Notes: a model not told the origin generated them from the sequence alone. 64,000 nt of DNA from Tulasnella sp. 424 (GCA_019633425.1 WSUB01000006.1:62001-126000); one strand, 5' to 3'; shown: positions 13,047-25,252, counted from the first letter of the stretch. Program-made: numbers and translations.

Positions 13047-16000
13047 ATGGATAGCAGCCCAGAATGGCCTACCGTGCTTGATCTTATTGATAGGGGCCCA
13101 TGGTACAAAAACCGAGGCGCGTATCTTTTTCTCCTCGAGCCGTCATGCGGGGAGGCTGACCTAACATCACCCCACCCCACCCGGCCCCGACCCCCACAGG
13201 CATCGTGCTAGTCAACTTCACTGTTCTCCTGGCTCTCCTCACATCCTACAGCAATGTAAGTCGCGAGGGGCCCCGAGTGGTTTTCGTCGTGCTGCATGCC
13301 GTGTCTCAGCGTCGTGAGCTAACCGAGAAATTTGTCATTATTTGATAGGGCTTCGACGGTTGCATGGTTAGCCTCCAACATCCCCGTCACCCGCCGGGTC
13401 AACTCTTTTGCCGACTAACGCATGGTCTGTTTCCCGATGTAGGCGGGCGGTATTCAACTGGTGGAACAGTGGCAAGTGACGTTCCATAACCCAACCGTAC
13501 GTCCTAGAGCTTATCTCTACTCCATCAATCTCACGGCACTTTAAAAAACGAACTGATGGTTTAATCGCATTTTTACCTCATTTTTCTCTTCTTGCCATGT
13601 TCGGCCAATTCCGCTCGTATCTCCCACTTTGTGCACTGCTTTAGGGCTCGACGCTGGGTTAGTAATCAGTTTCGTTTCTGATGCGGCAAAAAGAAGATTG
13701 CCCATTTGCCAAGATTGCTGATGTTCTATTTTGCCACAACACACAGGTATCATGACGTCCGTCCAAAACATCGGCGCCTTCCTCGCTCTCCCCATCGCAC
13801 CGGTAATAAGCGACATGCTCGGTCGAAGAAAGGGCATTTTCGTCGGTGGCATCGTCATGCTCGGTGGAGTGGCGCTGCAGTGCCAGTCGGTCAACATCAC
13901 CCAGTTCATCCTGGCTCGAGGAATGAGTACGTCCCCCGGCTTAAAAGTTTAAACCGTTTTGTCGGCCTCTTCGCAAACGCCGCCAGAAGCTGACTACCTT
14001 TCGGTCTCCGTGCAGTTGGTTTTGGCCTTTGTATCTCCATCAACGCGGCGCCTCTTCTGATCGTACGTCTCTGATGGCTTTGAAAGAGCGCGCTAGCGCG
14101 CCCCTCTGTCGACCCTGCAGCTTAAAACGTTTCCCCCGGCCCCCGCCTCCCCCTTTTTTCCCCATTAGACTGAATTGGCTTATCCAACTCAACGTGGTCC
14201 CATAACGGCGATGTACAACACCAACTGGTATGTTGGTAGTATCATTGCGGCTGTAAGTTTTCCGCGGTTCATTTCCCGCCCCACGGCGTCCCACTCTCTG
14301 GCCGGCTTGCTGACACGGGGACGTTTTTGTATTCAGTGGACGACGTTCGGTACTTTCCGTATGGAAGGCAGTTCGTGGTCGTGGAGAATCCCGTCTGTGC
14401 TCCAGGCATTGCCGTCGTTGTTGCAATGCACGTTGATCTGGTGAGCGAAAAAGCGGTCGGCTTCACGACACTGCCGAGAGCTGACATACTCGGCAACCAC
14501 TCAACGCACGCAGGTTCTGCCCCGAGAGTCCTCGATGGCTCATCGCCAAGGGTAAAGATATGGAAGCGAAGCAAGTGTTGGGCAAGTATCACGGAAACGG
14601 CAACATTGGACACCCGCTTGTCGACGTGCGTTCTCTCCCCCCCCCCCCCCGCGCTCTCTATGCCCTGTCTGAATTTGTCACCCTGACACGACGATTTATT
14701 CCAACAGTACGAGTACAACGAAATCCGTGAAGCTATCAGCACCGAGAAGGAAGTCGGTCAAATCTCCTGGATGGCGCTGTTCTCCACTCCTGGCAACCGA
14801 CGACGAATGAGGATCATCGTTGCTCTCGCTTTCGTGCGTACACTTTTTCTTACTGTCATCTCCTGCTTGTCGCTGACATGTCACTTTCCGCTTTCACCCA
14901 ATTCATTTTCGAATTAGTTCTCCCAATGGAGCGGAAACGGTCTCGTGAGCTACTACATTAACCTGATCCTGGAGGTAAGCATATCCACCCCTTGCCCCAA
15001 CTTCCTTTTCCCATTTCGTCCTTCGCAATATGAGGAACCTATTTTATCTGGTACCTCTTGTACCCTTCCTGTCATCTGAGGACAGAGAGGGGCTAGCAAC
15101 GGTCATGTGGTGACCAGGGGGGAGTGGGGTGCTCATATCGCTATCTTAGGCCGAGCGAGGTTTCCCCGCGGCACACTACCCTCTCCCTGCCCTTACCCTT
15201 CCACCTCCTTTCCTTCTTGCGTTTAACCGGCGTTCAATCTTTTACAATTAATCTGATTCGTCTGAAATAACTGACATGTCACCCCTCTTTTTTTTTGTGA
15301 TGATGGCAATAGGGCGTCGGCATTACCGAAACGAGCACCAAGACGCTCATCAACGGCTGCCTGCAAATCTTCAACCTCGTCATGGCTTTCACGAGCGCCT
15401 TGTTCGTCGATCGGATCGGTAGAAGGAAGTTGTTCTTGATCAGCAACGCTGGCATGTTGTTGGGTACGTGGTGTTCGGTCATTTCTTCTAAGGGCGTATT
15501 CTGATTTTACCCTGGTTCGCGGTACTACAGTGTTCGTTGGATGGACCGTCACTTCAGCAGTGTTCCAGGAAACGGGTTCGAAAGCTGCTGGCAGCGCGAC
15601 GATTGCTATGATTGTGAGTTCGGCCGTGCTGTCGCATTCCCGCCATGCCCCATTCCTGACGCGCATTTTCTTTTCTTTTTGTAGTTCATCTTCTTTGCTC
15701 TGTATGATATCGCGTACACCCCACTCCTCATCGCGTACACGATCGAGATCTTACCATTCAAGATCCGTGCCAAGGGCTTTGCTGCCATGGTTCGTCGACT
15801 GGTAGTGCTCCATTTTGGCACTTGGCGGACTAATCGACGATTTTTTTTTCAGAGCTTCACTGTTACCTTGGGTCTCATCTTCAACCAATACGTGAACCCG
15901 GTTGCTTTGGAAAAACTTGGATGGAAGTACTACCTCATGTGGGTCTTCGAAGCGTGTTTCGTATGTCCGGACGTAGGCTGACTTTAACGCCTCCGTCTCT

Positions 16001-16387
16001 CTTTCAGCTACGTCGGATGGCTCGTTTTTGAACTTGGCTTCATTTGGTTGTACCTCTTGGAGACCAAAGGCAGGACGCTGGAGCAGACTGCCATGCTGTT
16101 CGATGGTGAATCCAATGCGAACGGTGACAGTAAGTCCCAACGTTCCCTTTACACATTTCTCAGACACTCTGAGCTAACCGCGCGTCTTCCCAGTGATGTC
16201 CATTCAAGACGAAGAACGACGGGCATCCATCACCCAGTCCATCACTCGTCGGTTAACGTTCCCGACGAAGCTGAAGGCTGCTCCTTCCTCCGATACCATG
16301 GACAAGGACGCTGGATCCGACGACATGGAGATGAAGAAGTATGATTTGGATAAGGACGCCAACAGCGGGCGAGATGTCAACTTCTAG
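13047..16387 (+). CDS. MFS sugar transporter (lactose-permease/hexose-transporter type), copy 1
   Basis: Proton-coupled sugar uptake carrier of the plasma membrane, 553 residues, 12-helix major facilitator fold. I assemble 18 exons: 13047-13116, 13200-13255, 13349-13366, 13443-13496, 13645-13657, 13747-13926, 14016-14062, 14169-14252, 14337-14440, 14514-14625, 14708-14833, 14918-14974, 15313-15463, 15531-15613, 15685-15789, 15853-15938, 16008-16129, 16194-16387. Family marks are GRRKG after helix 2, PESPRWLI in the central loop, DRIGRRKLF after helix 8, and KGRTLEQTA with a charged tail at the C-terminus. Two exons are tiny (18 and 13 nt). Intron 1 (13117-13199) has a GC donor (GCGCGT), unusual enough that the junction should be confirmed. 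The start matches the paralogue at 29,720 (DRGPWY after 11-14 residues). Substrate cannot be read from sequence. Confidence 0.9.
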
Positions 16388-17532
16388 TTTCCCGACGCCC
16401 TCATTTCCCTGGTTCCCCTCGCCCACCCACATCTCTCCGACATCACCCCCGACCCGCGTTGCATCCAACCTCTTTGGACTCAGCTATGCCCCCCCCTCCC
16501 ATATCACTTTTTTTTGAAACCACTCCCTCTCTCTCTGCCACCCTCCCTCCCCTTTCTTTCTCTCTGGCTCGAACTCGAATACCTGGAAAAACAGCAAATA
16601 TTTCTCCCTCGGACTCGATCTCTCCGCCTCTTTTTTTTTTCTTATTCATGATCTGCGTTCTCTTTATCCTCCAAGTCTGTTCGTCGATGTGCATGTACGT
16701 TAAGTTTACTACTATCCAGTCCTGTCTGTCCAACACTACTATCTCCTGGGGTTTAGGAATCCTGTACCATACTCCGCTTTGCCGTTATTTCCTTTGGGAC
16801 TCATCTCATAATTCAAAAAAATCTTTTGTGTCACTTCTGCGTTGCCTCTGCGCACTTGTACTTTGTCGTGATGTAGGCTCCGCAGTCCCATCCACTCTGC
16901 CACAATGGCCTGATTTGTGCAAGGTTGATTTCGGATGCAATATGCCCACGGTTGGTGCTTGGGTGGGATCTGCAAAGGCTTCGACTTCTTTCTTTCCTCG
17001 CAGTTATATTGTCCATTCAATTACCCTACGGGTTCGGGCCCCTATTCATGGAGATCCCTGAAAGGTTAGAAGCTTGTCGAGGAAACGTGTTGCGGCTCAA
17101 AAACAAGACCCTTAATGGCTTGCGTCGGCCCGCCTGAAATGAACGGGGGTCTTTCATGTTTCAGTTGGAGGGCTTTCCATGGCTCTCTCTGTGCCACTTT
17201 GCTTTGGAGATGAGGGTGGGCTGAAGTGCACAGTCGTCGAATTCAAATGGCGTCGAGCTGGAAATGGGGTCAACTTTGGGTTTCGTGAGGCTTGCATTGC
17301 TGCAGGTAAGCGAGTTCAGACCGCGATTTGACTCGTCATCCCAGATATGGTAAATAACATCTTGAAGAGAATCCGATCTTGACTCCTCCATCACAAATTA
17401 TCGAAGATACGAAGCACTCGAGTTTGTCTTGGTTGGACTCCGACGTTGGCGCAAACCAACGCAAGCAAGGCGCCATCGCTGAGTCAGTGGCAGTCACTCA
17501 CGATCTCACCCGAGAATGGACCGAATCGAGCC
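16388..17532. other. intergenic, transporter 3' flank and monooxygenase promoter
   Basis: CT-rich 3' flank of the transporter (about 16,440-16,640), then sequence with no supported gene up to the first monooxygenase. Confidence 0.35.
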
Positions 17533-17540
17533 TATTAAAC
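17533..17540 (+). promoter_or_regulatory. TATTAAAC core element, monooxygenase copy 1
   Basis: TATTAAAC lies 38 nt upstream of the ATG. The same octamer stands at 19822-19829 and 22015-22022, about 33 nt before the start positions of the other two tandem copies, so it is the likely TATA element. Confidence 0.5.
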
Positions 17541-17577
17541 GAGCCCCAGGAACCGCTGAGGAAGATCACCAATACCA

Positions 17578-19241
17578 ATGGGCTCAGTTCTGGCTCCCCA
17601 ACGACGTAAACGGGTGGCAGTAGTCGGTGGCGGACCTGCTGGACTAGGTTTCCTTCGAGTCTTCAAGGAATCTGGCTTGGATTGGGAAGTCGTTTTGTTC
17701 GAGGCTCGGGACGAAATTGGAGGTGTCTGGTTAGTGGCTGTGCTCTCCGAGTGCGGTGCTATTACTTTACGGTTTCAGTGCGCTGAAAGACAGCTCTTCG
17801 ATAGGTACCGAGCGGATGATGCACGACCTGACCCGGAGCATTCCAAGCTTCCTGCAAGTCCAATCTACGACTCGCTTACAACAAACCTTCCTGTGAATGT
17901 CATGGCCTTCCATGATTACCAGTTCCCTCCCGGGACAGCGCTCTTTCCTCTTGCCACGGCCATACAGAAGTATCTCTTGGACTTTGCAAAAGACTTCAAC
18001 CTTAGACCCTACATCCATCTCCAGTCTCCAGTTGAAGAAGCTTATTGGAGAGATGGTGCATGGGATATCCGAGTGACGGGATTATCCCAGGTCGAGCGGT
18101 TTGACCACCTCGTTGTGGCGAATGGTCATTACAACAAGCCGTACGAGCCGGACTTCCCTGGCTTACGAGAGTGGGGTGCAGCTGAAGGAAGAGAAGTTAT
18201 GCATTCGACCTGGTACAGAGAGCCAAGTCCGTATGCGGGAAAACGAGTGGTCGTCATCGGGGGTGGACCAAGTGGAAGGGATCTTAGCATCGAGATCGCC
18301 CAGGTTGCTGCCGAAACGTATCATTCAGTCAGAGGTTCTGGTAGGGATGATACTACGTCCCCAAAACAGCGACCTTCTCCAGAACGCTTCGAAGCTGAGG
18401 GGAACGGGAAGGTTATCTACACTGATGGCTCAGCCGACGAGGGGATCGACGTCGTTATTCTGGCCACAGGCTATGAACACAAGTGAGTCGTGAATAATCC
18501 TGATTAATACGGAACAGGCTGACAAAAGGTCTTACAGCGTTCCATTCCTTCCGCAAATAATCGCCCAGCGACTACCTCCTACCGTGGAAGAGTTTCCTCA
18601 ACATCTCTGGAACTCCAGAGCACACATATATCCTTTGGCGCGACATATCTTCCCCATATCCCACGACTTCCCTCTAAGCTCTCTAGCATTTATCGGCTTG
18701 CCTAGCCACATCGTTCCTTTCCCCCTCTGCGAAGCACAAGCAGTCGCAGCGCTCCACGTTTTCACTCACCCGGAGACATTGGAGATCGAACAAGAAAAAG
18801 ATTGGGTCAGAGCCAGGAACGCATACCTCAAAGAAATAGCACGCAAAGCTGGTGGGGACGAATTGAGGACCGTGTGCAGACTCTGGCACCGGATTTCAGA
18901 CGACGCGCAATTCGAGTATAGAGATACGCTGCTGAGATTTGCTGGGGTGACCAAGTGGTTAACTGATGACTGGCTACCAGAGATCTTTGCGAAGAAACTG
19001 GTACTTCGAGAGGAATGGAAGTGAGTGTCCCTGTGATCTCCGTGGGCGACTCCCAATCCTGAAATGGGTTTGTCACAGTGATGCAGCCCGCTCCGGAGAA
19101 GGGGAAGGCCTCGTAAAAGATGCTAGGACGAAAGAAGACTGGTATGGCGTGCTTTTGAAGCTACTGGATCGTCGGAAGAGAAGGCAGGGAAAGAACGCCG
19201 AGGAAACTGTAGAACCTGCAGGACTCCGTGCCAAAATTTAG
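17578..19241 (+). CDS. flavin-containing monooxygenase-like protein, tandem copy 1
   Basis: FAD- and NADPH-dependent oxygenase that would attach oxygen to a soft nucleophile (N or S) of a small molecule. It has 491 residues in four exons: 17578-17729, 17805-18482, 18538-19020, 19079-19241. The FAD motif GGGPAG is at residues 17-22. The downstream GGVW and SKLPASPIYDSLTTNLP segments are typical of fungal family members. The NADPH motif GGGPSG is at 203-208. ANGHYNKPYEP (about 156-166) stands where the family fingerprint falls, and LATGY lies near 273. Intron 1 happens to lack stops, so an unspliced frame runs through it. Two further copies follow in the same orientation about every 2.2-2.3 kb. 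Closest role by family: thiol or xenobiotic monooxygenase. Substrate unknown. Confidence 0.85.
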
Positions 19242-19761
19242 AGAGCGCTAGCTGTAAAAGATTTCCGATAACTATACCCTACTCATAAACAAAGATGATC
19301 TATAGACACAGATGATAACGTACGCCGAATGGGCTGGCTCAAGAGGGTGCTGCCCTATGGCGTTGGTTCGACGGTCGGTAAACGTCAGGGTTCAGAACAC
19401 GTCGCAAAGAGTTCAAGTTCTCCGCGCCTTGACAAGCTAGGTGGACACTCGCGTCAGGGTATTCGCCTGAAATCCGGCGCTCAGCCCCCTTGTCATTCCT
19501 AGAGCCTTAAATGTACCGAGGACTAAACCAAATAGTGAAAACTCGCCTTGCTTTGGGGGGTTGGTTTGATAGCAGTGACCGGCCACTCGGGTGCCGACCG
19601 GGGACAGGTCTGTCCCAACACTCCGTGCCATTTACAGCTCCAACTACAACGCATATTATGACTCTCTATTGCGTCAAAGCACATTACAACATACGTCTGT
19701 GGTCAATTTCAATGTGGGATATGGAGAAGTGACGAGGTCGCGTCGAGGGAAGGGTCGCGTG
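19242..19761. repeat. duplicated spacer between monooxygenase copies 1 and 2
   Basis: The spacer is non-coding and is repeated after copy 2 (21552-21958) and partly after copy 3 (23739-23880). Shared blocks include the 3' flank (CTAGCTGTAAAAGAT and AACTATACCCTACTCAT) and a block around 19,494-19,620 that recurs at 21,805-21,915. This shows that genes and spacers were duplicated together. Confidence 0.7.
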
Positions 19762-19792
19762 GAAAACGAACTCTTCGGAAGAGTTCGTTTTC
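19762..19792. promoter_or_regulatory. 31-bp perfect palindrome upstream of monooxygenase copy 2
   Basis: GAAAACGAACTCTTC is followed by one G and its exact reverse complement. It sits 29 bp before the TATTAAAC element and about 70 bp before the start position. A diverged version lies at the same place before copy 3 (21959-21989) and none before copy 1. It is a candidate dimeric regulator site or hairpin. Confidence 0.5.
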
Positions 19793-19821
19793 TACTTCCC
19801 GCCTACCGCACCCAGAGCGCT

Positions 19822-19829
19822 TATTAAAC
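19822..19829 (+). promoter_or_regulatory. TATTAAAC core element, monooxygenase copy 2
   Basis: Same octamer and spacing as in the other two copies. Confidence 0.45.
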
Positions 19830-19862
19830 AAGTTCCAGAACCCCCGAGGAATCCTACCGGCA

Positions 19863-21551
19863 ACGTGCTCAGTTCTGGATCCGCAACGACGTAAACGGGT
19901 GGCAGTGGTGGGCGGCGGTCCTGCTGGACTAGCTTTTCTCCGGGTTTTCAAGGAGTCTGACTTGGATTGGGAAGTTGTTTTGTTCGAAATCCGAGACGAA
20001 ATTGGAGGCGTCTGGTTAGTGGCTGTGTTCTCCGAGTGCACCAATACTGTGCTACTGCTTTACGCTTCGGTGCGCTGACCAGAGGCTCTTCGCTAGGTAC
20101 CGATCGGACGATGCCCGGCCTGACCCAGAGCATTCCAAGCTTCCTGCAAGTCCAATCTATGACTCGCTTACAACCAACCTTCCTGTGAATATCATGACCT
20201 TCAATGACTATCAGTTTCCTCCTGGGACAGCGCTCTATCCTCCTGCCGCGGCTGTACAACAATATCTCTTGGACTTTGCAAAAGACTTCAACCTTAGACC
20301 CTACATCCGTTTCCAGTCCCGAGTTGAAGAAGCTTATTGGAGAGATGGCGCATGGGATATCCGAGTGGCGGGACAATCTCAAGTTGAGCGGTTTGATCAC
20401 CTCGTTGTCGCGAACGGTCATTACAACAAGCCGTACGAGCCGGACCTGCTCGGACTACGGGAGTGGAAAGAAGTTGAAGGAAGAGACGTTACGCATTCGA
20501 CCTGGTACAAAGAGCCGAGCGCGTACGCGGGGAAGCGAGTAGTTGTCATCGGAGGCGGACCAAGTGGAAACGATATTAGCGCTGAGATGGCCCAGGTTGC
20601 TGCCGAAACGTATCATTCAGTCAAAGGATTCGTGAGGGATGATACTACCTGCCCAAAACAGCGACCTCCTCCAGAAAGGTTCGAAGCTGAGGGAAACGGG
20701 AAGTTTATCTACTCTGATGGCTCGGTCGACGAGGGAATCGACGCTGTCATTCTGGCCACCGGCTACGAGTACAAGTGAGTAGTTCTTTCGTAAATCTGCC
20801 TCATTCGTACCAAAACAGGCTGACAAAGTGCCTTACAGCGTTCCGTTCCTGTCACAAGTGGTCACCCAACGTCAACTTCCTACTCCTGAAGAGTTTCCTC
20901 CACACCTCTGGAACTCCGGAGCACACATATACCCTCTAGCGCGACATATCTTCCCCATCTCTCATGACCTCCCCCCAAGCTCTCTCGCGTTTCTCGGCTT
21001 GCCTCACCACGTCGTTCCTTTCCCCCTGTGCGAAGCGCAAGCACTTGCAGCGCTCCGCGTCTTCACTCACCCAGAGACATTGGAGATCGAACAAGAAAAG
21101 GATTGGGTTAGAGCCAGGAACGATTCCCTCAAACAAGTAGCGCGCAAAGTTGGCGGGGACGAATTGAGGACGGTGTGTCGACTCTGGCACCGGATTTCAG
21201 GTGAACCGCAATTCGAGTATAGAGATGCGCTGCTGAGGTTCGCTGGGGTGACCAAGTGGTTAACTGATGACTGGTTACCGGAGATGTACGCGAAGAAAGC
21301 GATACTTCGAGAGGAATGGAGGTGAGTGTCCTGAGATCCCTCCACAATTGTCTATTGGCCACTTCGATGCTAAATGAAGGTGTCACAGTGATGCAGTCCG
21401 TTCTGGAGAAGGGGAAGCCATTGTGAAAGATGCTAAGACGAAAGAGGACTGGTACGGCGTGCTTTTGGCATTACTAGCTCGTCGGGAGAGAAGACGGGGG
21501 GAGAACGCTAAGGATCCCGTAAAACCTGCAGGATTACGTGCCAAAATTTAG
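19863..21551 (+). CDS. flavin-containing monooxygenase-like protein, tandem copy 2, start codon lost
   Basis: Exons 19863-20014, 20097-20774, 20839-21321 and 21389-21551 have the same lengths as copy 1 (152, 678, 483, 163 nt) and keep an open frame of 491 codons. The FAD motif GGGPAG, the NADPH motif GGGPSG (followed by NDISAEM) and LATGY are intact. At the homologous start the sequence is ACG TGC where copies 1 and 3 have ATG GGC, and I see no in-frame ATG upstream after a stop. The next ATG (about 20,194) would lose the FAD-binding half. The gene is therefore newly silenced, uses a near-cognate start, or has a mis-called base. The coordinates begin at the ancestral start position. Confidence 0.75.
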
Positions 21552-21958
21552 AGAGCGCCAGCTGTAAAAGATCTCCGATAACTATACCCTACTCATGAAA
21601 ACAAAGATGATCTATAGACCTAGATGATAACGTACGCTGAATGGGCTGGCTTAAGACCTGTGGCGTTGGCTCAACGGATGACAAACGTCTGCAAATGTCA
21701 GAGTCACGTCTATGCAGAGGTTCCCGCGCTTTGACAAGTTAGAACTTAGGTGGACACTTGCGTCAAGGTATTCGCCTGAAACCCGTCGCTTAGCCCCTCT
21801 TTCATTCCTAGGGCCTTAAACGTACCGAGAACTAAACCAAATAGCGAAAACTCGCCTTGCTTTGGGGGGTTGGTTTGACGAGCAGTGACCGGTCACTCGG
21901 ATGCCGACCGGGGACCGATACGTCATGTCGAAGCGCCTCGAAGCAAGGTCGCGCACTT
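21552..21958. repeat. duplicated spacer between monooxygenase copies 2 and 3
   Basis: Second copy of the spacer described for 19242-19761, non-coding and several percent diverged. Confidence 0.65.
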
Positions 21959-21989
21959 GAAAACGAACTCTGCTGAAGTGTTCGTTTTC
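21959..21989. promoter_or_regulatory. imperfect palindrome upstream of monooxygenase copy 3
   Basis: The outer arms GAAAACGAAC and GTTCGTTTTC are preserved and the centre has changed relative to 19762-19792. It is 25 bp upstream of TATTAAAC. Conservation of the outer 10 bp on both sides suggests that the arms matter. Confidence 0.45.
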
Positions 21990-22014
21990 GCCTTCCCGCC
22001 TACCACACTTAGCC

Positions 22015-22022
22015 TATTAAAC
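22015..22022 (+). promoter_or_regulatory. TATTAAAC core element, monooxygenase copy 3
   Basis: Same octamer, 33 nt before the ATG at 22,056. Confidence 0.45.
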
Positions 22023-22055
22023 AAGCTCTGGAACCGCAGGATAATATTACCAGCA

Positions 22056-23738
22056 ATGGGCACAGTTCTGGTTCCGCAACGACGTAAACGAGTGGCAGTG
22101 GTGGGCGGTGGTCCCGCCGGACTAGCCTTCCTCCGGGCTTTCAAGGAGTCTGGCTTAGATTGGGAAGTCATTTTGCTCGAAGTCCGGGACGAAATTGGAG
22201 GCGTCTGGTTAGTGGCTGAACTCTTCGAGTGTACCAATACGGTGATAATACTTTTCGGTGCGCTGACAAAAAGCTCTTCGATAGGTATCGATCGGACGAT
22301 GCACGGCCTGACCCGGAACATTCTAAGCTTCCTGAAAGTCCAATCTATGACTCGCTTACAGCGAACCTTCCCGTGAATATCATGGCCTTCAATGATTATC
22401 AGTTCCCTCCCGGGACAGCGCTGTTCCCTCCTGCGGCGGCCGTCCAACAGTATCTCCTGGAGTTTGCAAAGGACTTCGACCTTCGACCATACATTCGTCT
22501 CCAGACTCGAGTTAAAAAAGCTTATTGGAGGGACGGCGCATGGGATATCCTAGTGGCGGGACATTCCCAAGTTGAGCGATTTGATCACCTCGCCGTGGCG
22601 AACGGTCATTACAACAAACCATGTGAGCCGGACTTACCTGGCTTACAAGAGTGGGGGGCAGCTGAAGGGAGAGACGTTATGCACTCGATCTGGTACCGGG
22701 GGCCAAGCGCTTATGCGGGAAAACGAGTGGTCGTCGTTGGGGGCGGACATAGTGGAAGGGATCTTAGCATTGAAATTGCCCAGGTTGCTGCCGAAACGTA
22801 TCATTCAGTCAAAGGATTCGTGAGGGTCGATACCACCGACCCAAAACAGCGATCTCCTCCAGAACGCTTCGAAGTTGAGGGGAACGGGAAGGTTATCTAC
22901 ACTGATGGCTCAGCCGACGAGGGGATCGACGTCGTTATTTTGGCCACAGGTTACGAACACAAGTGAGTCGTTCTTTCGTAAATCCTCCTGATTAGTACGA
23001 AAATAGGCTGACAAATAGGTCTTACAGCGTTTCATTCCTTCCGCAAGTAATCGCCCAGCGACTCCCTCCTACCGCGGAAGAGTTTCCTCGACATCTCTGG
23101 AACTCCGGAGCACACATATATCCTTTAGCACGACATATATTCCCCATCTCTCTTGACTTCCCTCCAAGCTCTCTCGCGTTTATCGGCTTGCCTAACCATG
23201 TCATTCCTTTCCCCCTGTACGAAGCACAAGCACTTGCAGCGCTCCACGTCTTCACTCACCCAGAAACATTGGAGATCGAGCAAGAAAAAGTTTGGGTCAG
23301 AGCCAGGAACGAATACCTCAAAGAAGTAGCGCGCAAAACTGGTGAAGACGAATTGCGGACGGTGTGTCGACTTTGGCACCGGATTCCAGACGATGCGCAA
23401 TTCGAGTATAGAAATGCGCTGCTGAGATTCGCTGGGGCGACCAAGTGGTTAACGTATGACTGGTTACCGGAGATGTATGCGAAGAGAGCGATACTTCGAG
23501 AGGAATGGAGGTGAGTGTCCTGAGATCTCTCCACAATTGTCTATTGGCCACTCCGGATGCTAAATGAAGGTTTCACAGTAATGCAGCCAGTTCTAGAGGG
23601 GGGGAAGACATTGTGAGAGATGCCAAGACGAAAGAAGACTGGTATGACGTGCTTTTGACGTTACTGGCTCGTCGGGAGAGAAGAAAGGGGGAGAGCGGGA
23701 AGGGTCCCTCAGAACCTGTAGGGCTACGTGCCATTTAG
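22056..23738 (+). CDS. flavin-containing monooxygenase-like protein, tandem copy 3
   Basis: Exons 22056-22207, 22285-22962, 23028-23510 and 23579-23738 give 490 residues. The first three exons equal those of copies 1 and 2 in length. The last is one codon shorter. The FAD motif GGGPAG is kept. The NADPH motif reads GGGHSG (Pro to His), and the fingerprint has Cys where the other copies have Tyr (NKPCEP). Start codon, splice sites and stop are all intact. The substitutions around the cofactor sites hint at functional divergence from copy 1. Confidence 0.85.
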
Positions 23739-24007
23739 AGAGCACTAGCTGTCACAAATTTCATACAACTATACCCTACTCACAAAAACAACGATGATCT
23801 ATACAGATGATGACGCGCGGAATGGGCTGGTTTAAGAGGGTACCCTGTGGCGCTGGTTCGAGGGCAGACAAACGTCTGCAAACGTCAGGGTCCTGAACAC
23901 GTCTGTTGTATTCTTGACCACACCCGAAAGAGGTCATTTCACGTCATTCCTTTCGCTCCTTCAACCTCATTCCCTATCTCTCATCCCTACCACCATCAAC
24001 TTTGAAG

Positions 24008-25103
24008 ATGGCTCGCAAAAAGGCTGAAACTACAGCAGACGGAGTTGAAGCCACCACCACGAACGACTTAACTGTCGACACGTCTGCAACAATCAACGGA
24101 GTAGCAGTGCCTGCGGACGCGGTGCCCCTCACGTTTGAACCAATACAGATCAACAATTATAACTTGACGGACTTGAAGAACACATTGGACGATGCGTTGA
24201 AGCGGGTGGGTAGCTTTGGGAGACGACCCATACGATATTTTTACCTAAGGCTGAAATAACAACCGCTCGTTCTTCGTAGTGTCTCGCACGACCGGATTGC
24301 TACTCGCAAATACACCAGCACACCGACGTCAGATTGGGCCTGGGATGGGCAGCGGTGCTGGTTGCTGCCGCTACGGGGTTGTATAGCTGGAAGATTAGTT
24401 TCGAGGAGAGTCGGTTGGGCGTCTTTATTGGTGTGACATTGTAAGCCTTCTTTTCATTCTTTTCCATCTTTTTCGTGTCCTCGTGTCTCCCATTTATACC
24501 AAAATGGTATCGAGTATCCGGCTCTGACGCACCTTATTCGTTGCTCTATACAGGTACGCGTTACTGTCGGCTGTCCAGATGGGGTACATATATTTCGTTG
24601 AAGGTGACACCATCTTCATTGGAAAACGGAAAACGCTAGACAAGCGAGTACGTCGCCACTCCCTGACTCTCTGTCTCAACGAGGTGCACTCACCTGGTAT
24701 CCTTCCTCTTAGATACAAACCGAGCGCTTAACAGCATTGTCCAAAACCACCCGCCCAAAACCTCAATCCCTCGCTCCATCATCCGCCCCAACTCTCCCTC
24801 TATCAACGTTCTACCCGCGCGCAACGTCAGCTTACCTCCCACCGCATTACCACCTTACCATGAACTACGCTCTCACCGTGTCGGGCGGGAAAGCTCTCAT
24901 CCGGGCCGATAAAGTCGAGGATGAGAGGTGTTATGCGGATTTCTTCGATTCAAAAGGTGATTGTCTCGTGTTCGGACGACCGCATTCGGCCGTTTGCTCA
25001 CTCACTCGATGTCATAACTATAGGTATGCTTGACGAAGCAAGATTCGTTGCGTGGGTGTCGGCGATGCTGGAGAAGGTGGAGGATGAGAGCAAGGTTCAG
25101 TAG
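24008..25103 (+). CDS. SPC2: signal peptidase complex subunit 2
   Basis: Non-catalytic subunit of the endoplasmic reticulum signal peptidase complex, which removes signal peptides from secreted proteins. It has 258 residues in five exons: 24008-24205, 24280-24440, 24554-24647, 24713-24956, 25024-25103. The N-terminal about 60 residues are polar and cytosolic. The block INNYNLTDLKNTLDDALKR precedes two closely spaced membrane helices (about 84-103 and 110-132, separated by a short FEES turn), then a hydrophilic cytosolic C-terminal domain. This two-helix hairpin with both ends in the cytosol is the Spc2/SPCS2 topology. Length and order fit the family. It is a single-copy housekeeping gene 270 bp after the monooxygenase array. 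Confidence 0.85.
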
Positions 25104-25252
25104 CAGGCAAAAGTGTTAACGAATATGATGATCTGGGTTTTTTATATATTTGTTTTCCCCCCGTGATCGAGTTCGTCGCATATACGTTTGTACGCGCCTT
25201 GAGACTTTATACCAAAAGATACATGCTGGATCCAGTGTACTCCCGACCCAAC

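Noticed and set aside
16459..17061. 200-codon open frame after the first transporter
   Set aside because: It spans the CT-rich 3' flank and is low-complexity at the start, with no homology signal.
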